Made by a program: the position numbers and the translations under genes
The notes under the pieces: model-generated
The model's database searches: none
Seen by the model: only the letters and a program-made list of their open reading frames with translations
What the model was told of the DNA's origin: nothing
Assembly (NCBI GenBank): GCA_964619815.1
Contig: CAZUGK010000055.1
Coordinates: 1 to 24,288 of the forward strand
Direction of reading: 5' to 3'
Source: BRH-c25 sp964619815
Lineage (GTDB): Bacteria; Bacillota; Clostridia; Lutisporales; Lutisporaceae
Length of the DNA: 24,288 nt
In this document: piece by piece, positions 21,084 through 24,288 of the stretch
Layout: each line of letters starts with the position of its first letter
Numbering within the stretch: the first letter of the stretch is position 1

Positions 21084-22076
21084 TTACTCCAATTCCGTCA
21101 ATTTCATCTTTTCTCTCACTTCTTCAAGAGTTACCCTTGCAACTTCCCTTGCATGCCTTGTACCTGTCTTCAGTATGTCCATAATGCTGTCTTTATCCTG
21201 CAAAAGCTTCTGCCTTCTCTCATACATAGGCGCCATATATGCCGCTATGTTTTCAGCAAGATTCTTCTTGCACTGCACGCAGCCCAAGCCACCGGTCTTG
21301 CAGACACCATAGGTCTCCTGGTGGGTTTTTTCAGAAAAAACCTTATGGAATGCATATACCGCACAAATATCAGGATGCCCCGGGTCATTCTTTTTTATCT
21401 TCTCAGGATCGGTAATCATTTGCCTTACCTTCTCCCTTATAGTATCGGGGGAGTCCGACAGTGCAATTGTATTGTTATAGCTCTTGCTCATTTTCCTTCC
21501 GTCCAGGCCGGGAAGCACCTTGATCTGATTCATCTTAGCCTGAGGCTCGGGGAAGGTATTCCCGTAAAGGTTGTTAAACCTTCTTGCAATTTCACGGGAG
21601 AGCTCCAAATGCGGGAGCTGATCCTCACCAACCGGCACAATACTAGCTTTATGCACAAGTATGTCAGTAGCCATAAGATTGGGGTATCCCAGGAAGCCAT
21701 AGGTCGCTATATTCTTATCCTTTAACTGTACCAGCTGGTCCTTGTAGGTAGGACACCTTTCAAGCCATGAAACCGGCACTATCATGGATAGCAGCAAGTG
21801 AAGCTCGGCAATTTCCTTAACGTTTGACTGCAGAAATATCGTGCATTTTTCAGGATCCAAGCCTGCACTCAGCCAATCTATGGCCATTTCCATTATATTA
21901 TCCTTAATCTCACTGGTATCTTCATAGCCTGTGGTCAGGGCATGCCACTCAACAATGGAAAAGAAACACTCGTATTCATTCTGCAGTCTCAGCCAATTCT
22001 CGAGCGCTCCGAAATAATTCCCAAGGTGAAGGCTGCCGGTAGGCCTCATTCCACTCATAATTCTCTGTCTGGTCAT
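21084..22076 (-). CDS. trpS: Tryptophan--tRNA ligase
   Basis: Class I aminoacyl-tRNA synthetase, 330 residues, the normal bacterial length. The HIGH-type motif is HLGN (17-20), within PTGSLHLGNYFGA, and the KMSKS motif is at 195-199 within GRKMSKSYNN. VEWHALTTG and the HLEL block are also typical. A cysteine cluster (CKTGGLGCVQC) occurs in the C-terminal third; a similar cluster is known in a subset of TrpRS, where it can hold an iron-sulfur site. GGAGTGATAAG before the ATG gives the start. It lies between the site-2-protease-like gene and scpA. Confidence 0.97.
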   Translation of the reverse strand: MTRQRIMSGMRPTGSLHLGNYFGALENWLRLQNEYECFFSIVEWHALTTGYEDTSEIKDNIMEMAIDWLSAGLDPEKCTIFLQSNVKEIAELHLLLSMIVPVSWLERCPTYKDQLVQLKDKNIATYGFLGYPNLMATDILVHKASIVPVGEDQLPHLELSREIARRFNNLYGNTFPEPQAKMNQIKVLPGLDGRKMSKSYNNTIALSDSPDTIREKVRQMITDPEKIKKNDPGHPDICAVYAFHKVFSEKTHQETYGVCKTGGLGCVQCKKNLAENIAAYMAPMYERRQKLLQDKDSIMDILKTGTRHAREVARVTLEEVREKMKLTELE

Positions 22077-22098
22077 CTTATCACTCCTAACAATATTA

Positions 22099-22755
22099 CT
22101 ATAAAAATAATCCTACAAAAGAATTTATTAACCAATCCATAGCTAAAATTATAGGTCCCAGTATTTTACCTATTATACCTGAAAAAATCAGTAAAAGCAT
22201 GATTATATTTGAATATATTGCATATCTCCGCATAAAAAACCTTTGCTTACTTGTAAGAAAGGCATCAAGTATATTCGAACCGTCCAGGGGCGGTATTGGA
22301 ATCAAGTTAAATGCACCAATACTGAGATTAATTATATATGCGGTCTGGAGAATAGATTTCATTATAACTCCCGTGCTGTCATAAATCAAAGGAAATATTA
22401 TTGCAATCAGAAAAGCTGTTATAAAGTTAGACAAGGGGCCTGCAACGGATACAAGAATCATCCCTTTTTTTCTGTCTCTGAAGTTCAAATCATTAACCGG
22501 CACCGGCTTTGCCCAGCCGAACTGCCTTGTAACAATAAGGCACAGAAAACCAAGGGGATCCAGGTGTGCTATAGGGTTGAGGGACAGCCTGCCATAATCC
22601 TTGGCTGTCCTGTCACCCATAAAATAAGCTGCAAGAGCATGCGCATATTCATGTATGGTCAATGCCAGTATTATTCCCGGCAAGCTGATTAAAAGCGAAG
22701 TAATTCCAAAGTTAAGATTCAGATAATATAAGAATTTAGAAAATAAGTCCTCCAC
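22099..22755 (-). CDS. Site-2-protease-like M50 family membrane metalloprotease
   Basis: 218 residues with several hydrophobic segments (about 19-36, 97-125, 135-155 and 180-205). The metal site is HEYAH (His35, Glu36, His39), with the second ligand motif in PIPPLDGS (Asp158). RLSLNPIAHLDPLG between them is the standard M50 'rhomboid-like' short form. Such proteins cleave membrane substrates; no signal-peptide processing role is visible here. The start is GTG at 22755 with AAAGGAG seven bases upstream. It is the first gene of the operon, with the promoter at 22793-22821. Its substrate is unknown. Confidence 0.9.
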   Translation of the reverse strand: MEDLFSKFLYYLNLNFGITSLLISLPGIILALTIHEYAHALAAYFMGDRTAKDYGRLSLNPIAHLDPLGFLCLIVTRQFGWAKPVPVNDLNFRDRKKGMILVSVAGPLSNFITAFLIAIIFPLIYDSTGVIMKSILQTAYIINLSIGAFNLIPIPPLDGSNILDAFLTSKQRFFMRRYAIYSNIIMLLLIFSGIIGKILGPIILAMDWLINSFVGLFL

Positions 22756-22792
22756 GTAAGTACTCCTTTATTTTTATCATAATATGTAATAT

Positions 22793-22821
22793 ATTCTAAT
22801 ACATTTAAGCTATTTATACAA
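22793..22821 (-). promoter_or_regulatory. Sigma-A promoter of the M50 protease-trpS-scpAB operon
   Basis: TTGTAT (22816-22821) and TAGAAT (22793-22798) are separated by 17 bases on the minus strand, with the start near 22786 and a 31-base leader. The neighbouring terminator at 22829-22856 leaves this as the natural promoter position. Confidence 0.55.
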
Positions 22822-22828
22822 TATTAAT

Positions 22829-22856
22829 GGAAAAAGAAACCCGGCATATGCCGGGT
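22829..22856 (-). terminator. Rho-independent terminator of the right-edge carboxypeptidase gene
   Basis: ACCCGGC (22839-22845) pairs with GCCGGGT (22850-22856) around ATAT, and the minus-strand transcript then reads TTCTTTTTCC. It lies six bases after the stop codon. Confidence 0.88.
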
Positions 22857-22861
22857 GAGGA

Positions 22862-24061
22862 TCATTTCTTTGGACTTCCGAACCAATATATAAACGAGTT
22901 TCTCAGATTATTCATAAATGATGATTTTTCTACGTCGGTATCACAAACCAGGTTGTACCTTCCGGCATCCTTATCATTGATGCTTATCACAAGTTCTCCT
23001 ATCTTGTCACCTTTCGCAAGCGGAGCTTTCAGCATTTCTGGCAGGATTACCGTCTTTTTTATGTCCTTCTCTTCCCCCTTGGTCAAAAGAGTTGAGATAT
23101 CACTGTCGGTAACTGCATTTACAGTAAGCCTGCTTCCCTTTGACACCTTCACTTCCTGTATCTTCTCACCCTTCTTCGCTACCGTGAAGCTGTTGAAGTT
23201 TGCAAAGCCATAATCTATTAGCTTACGTGCTTCCTTATTCCTTATATCTACCGTCGGAGAACCCATTACTACACTTATAAGCCTTAAATTGTTTCTTTTT
23301 GCCGTTACGGAAATACAATAACCCGCTTCTTCAGTCCAACCGGTCTTTATACCGTCAACGTCGTTGTAGAACCTTATCATCTTATTCTTGTTAACAAGCT
23401 CTCTCAATACATTATTTTTCTTGCCTACATAAACCTTTACCATGTATTGTGATATGAAATCGAATATCTTTTCATGCTTCAGAAGCTCTCTCGATATTAC
23501 AGCCAAATCATGTGCAGTAGTCACATGTCCTTCTGCAGGAAGCCCGTTGGGATTCACAAAATTACTGTCATTGGCACCCAACTCTTTTGCTCTTTTATTC
23601 ATAAGCTTCACAAACTCTTCTTCACTTCCGGATATATGCTCAGCCATTGCTATGCAAGCATCATTGGCAGATTCTACTGCAATACCATACAGAAGATCTT
23701 TGACTGTTCTTACTTCACCGGCTTCCAATAGCAGCATTGTACCTTTGTTGCTCTTGCTTGAGGCCTGCGGGCTTATGGTTACTTTGTCATCATAGGTTAT
23801 CTTTCCATTATCTAATGCTTCAATGGTTAGGAGCATTGTCATTACTTTTGTAACACTTGCAGGGGGCAGCTTTTCATTGGAATTCTGTTCATATATTATT
23901 TTACCCGTACCATAGTCCATCAGTATCGCCGATTTGCAGTTCAAATTCATATCGTCTTCTGCATAAACAGGAATTATTATTCCAAAAGCGGCGACTGAAA
24001 AAATAGTTAAAAAACAAATTAGTCTTTTTGCTAATTTATTTAATTTAGTAAAATTATGCAT
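22862..24061 (-). CDS. D-alanyl-D-alanine carboxypeptidase (second DacF-like PBP)
   Basis: 399 residues, paralogous to the protein at 16890-18020. The signal peptide (about 1-34, cleavage after VYA) is followed by SxxK as SVTK (69-72), SxN as SAN (131-133) and KTG (239-241), so the catalytic set is complete though SAN replaces SGN. C-terminal beta domain about 290-370 and an amphipathic tail (SSFMNNLRNSFIYWF) for membrane attachment. AGGAGG six bases upstream fixes the ATG. The upstream region holds no convincing sigma-A promoter, so a sporulation sigma factor is possible but not shown. It is monocistronic with its own terminator. Confidence 0.92.
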   Translation of the reverse strand: MHNFTKLNKLAKRLICFLTIFSVAAFGIIIPVYAEDDMNLNCKSAILMDYGTGKIIYEQNSNEKLPPASVTKVMTMLLTIEALDNGKITYDDKVTISPQASSKSNKGTMLLLEAGEVRTVKDLLYGIAVESANDACIAMAEHISGSEEEFVKLMNKRAKELGANDSNFVNPNGLPAEGHVTTAHDLAVISRELLKHEKIFDFISQYMVKVYVGKKNNVLRELVNKNKMIRFYNDVDGIKTGWTEEAGYCISVTAKRNNLRLISVVMGSPTVDIRNKEARKLIDYGFANFNSFTVAKKGEKIQEVKVSKGSRLTVNAVTDSDISTLLTKGEEKDIKKTVILPEMLKAPLAKGDKIGELVISINDKDAGRYNLVCDTDVEKSSFMNNLRNSFIYWFGSPKK

Positions 24062-24133
24062 AACAATCCTCCTACTAGATTAGTTTACTTTTATGTTGCC
24101 CTATAGGAGGTCGTGTTATACAATTCCAAAAAA

Positions 24134-24170
24134 GTTCAAAACCGCATGTTTTTTAAAAAAACAATGCGGT
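24134..24170 (-). terminator. Hairpin, possibly a terminator of a gene beyond the right edge
   Basis: ACCGCAT (24141-24147) and ATGCGGT (24164-24170) pair, continued inward by GTTTTTT/AAAAAAC with one bulged A. On the minus strand it is followed by TTTTGAACTTTTTT, a moderate T-tract. It would end a transcript coming from outside the window. Confidence 0.5.
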
Positions 24171-24219
24171 AATTTTAAATCTGCGCAATATATAAAAGAT
24201 GTGCAACAATGGTTATTGG

Positions 24220-24288
24220 GTTTCGAGGTTCCCAGGTACGAGGTTTCGGGGGGAACGGGTAACACGGAACACACGGATGTTTCACGGA
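24220..24288. other. GC-rich, repetitive edge sequence of unknown nature
   Basis: About 70 bases that differ from the AT-rich surroundings. CGAGGTT occurs twice (24224 region and 24239 region), and ACGGA occurs three times with short spacers at the end (CACGGA). No open frame or RNA gene is recognised, and the sequence runs out of the window. It may be the edge of a repeat element or simply foreign sequence. Confidence 0.4.

Noticed and set aside
24062..24125. Sporulation (sigma-F or sigma-G) promoter before the right-edge carboxypeptidase
   Set aside because: A TGTATAA box is present, but the -10 match is imperfect or the spacing wrong for both consensus sequences.

Overview
The window looks like the chromosome of a low-GC, spore-forming Firmicute of class Clostridia. 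The evidence is an AT-rich sequence with strong GGAGG ribosome-binding sites, a fused IspH–ribosomal protein S1 gene, a YtfJ/GerW-type spore protein, DacF-like carboxypeptidases, ScpAB, and a four-subunit ferredoxin-dependent 2-oxoacid oxidoreductase typical of anaerobes. I did not try to name a genus. Apart from the tRNA at the left edge and two uncharacterised genes (12060-12521 and 13356-13994), everything is on the minus strand.

Layout from left to right: the 3' part of tRNA-Phe (1-51) converges on cheR (125-907). Then comes a 625-bp gene-free stretch (908-1533) with a 113-bp tandem repeat whose units are large inverted repeats. A monocistronic S-adenosylmethionine decarboxylase gene (speD) has a clear promoter and terminator. 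Next is a housekeeping operon, read right to left: histidine phosphatase, BaiN/HI0933-like flavoprotein, small membrane-anchored protein, cytidylate kinase, PlsC acyltransferase, IspH-S1 fusion. The genes overlap or abut, and the operon ends at a strong terminator at 2213-2250.

Region 8005-11609 is a korD-korA-korB-korC operon followed by a MurR/RpiR-type regulator. It has a good sigma-A promoter (TTGCAA-N17-TATACT) and a terminator. To its right are a YpmA-like 55-residue protein behind a perfect 12-bp inverted repeat, a three-helix membrane protein on the plus strand, surE (overlapping it tail to tail), and an unrecognised protein with a C-terminal Cys/His cluster. An OadA/PycB-type carboxyltransferase without a biotin domain follows, with its own promoter and terminator. 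Together with KOR it suggests ferredoxin-linked C4/C5 2-oxoacid metabolism in an anaerobe.

The right third holds a MazG-like protein, a DD-carboxypeptidase, the rRNA pseudouridine synthase RluB and a GNAT acetyltransferase. Then come ytfJ with its DUF2953 partner, and a site-2-protease-like gene / trpS / scpA / scpB operon with promoter and terminator. A second DD-carboxypeptidase lies at the right edge. The last ~70 bases are GC-rich and repetitive, unlike the rest of the window.

Most of the window is ordinary conserved clostridial core genome. The parts that core genes do not explain are the palindromic 113-bp tandem repeat (1175-1474), the hairpin-dense insert inside the 12060 membrane protein, the perfect inverted repeat in front of the YpmA-like gene, the unknown protein at 13356, and the odd sequence at the right edge.
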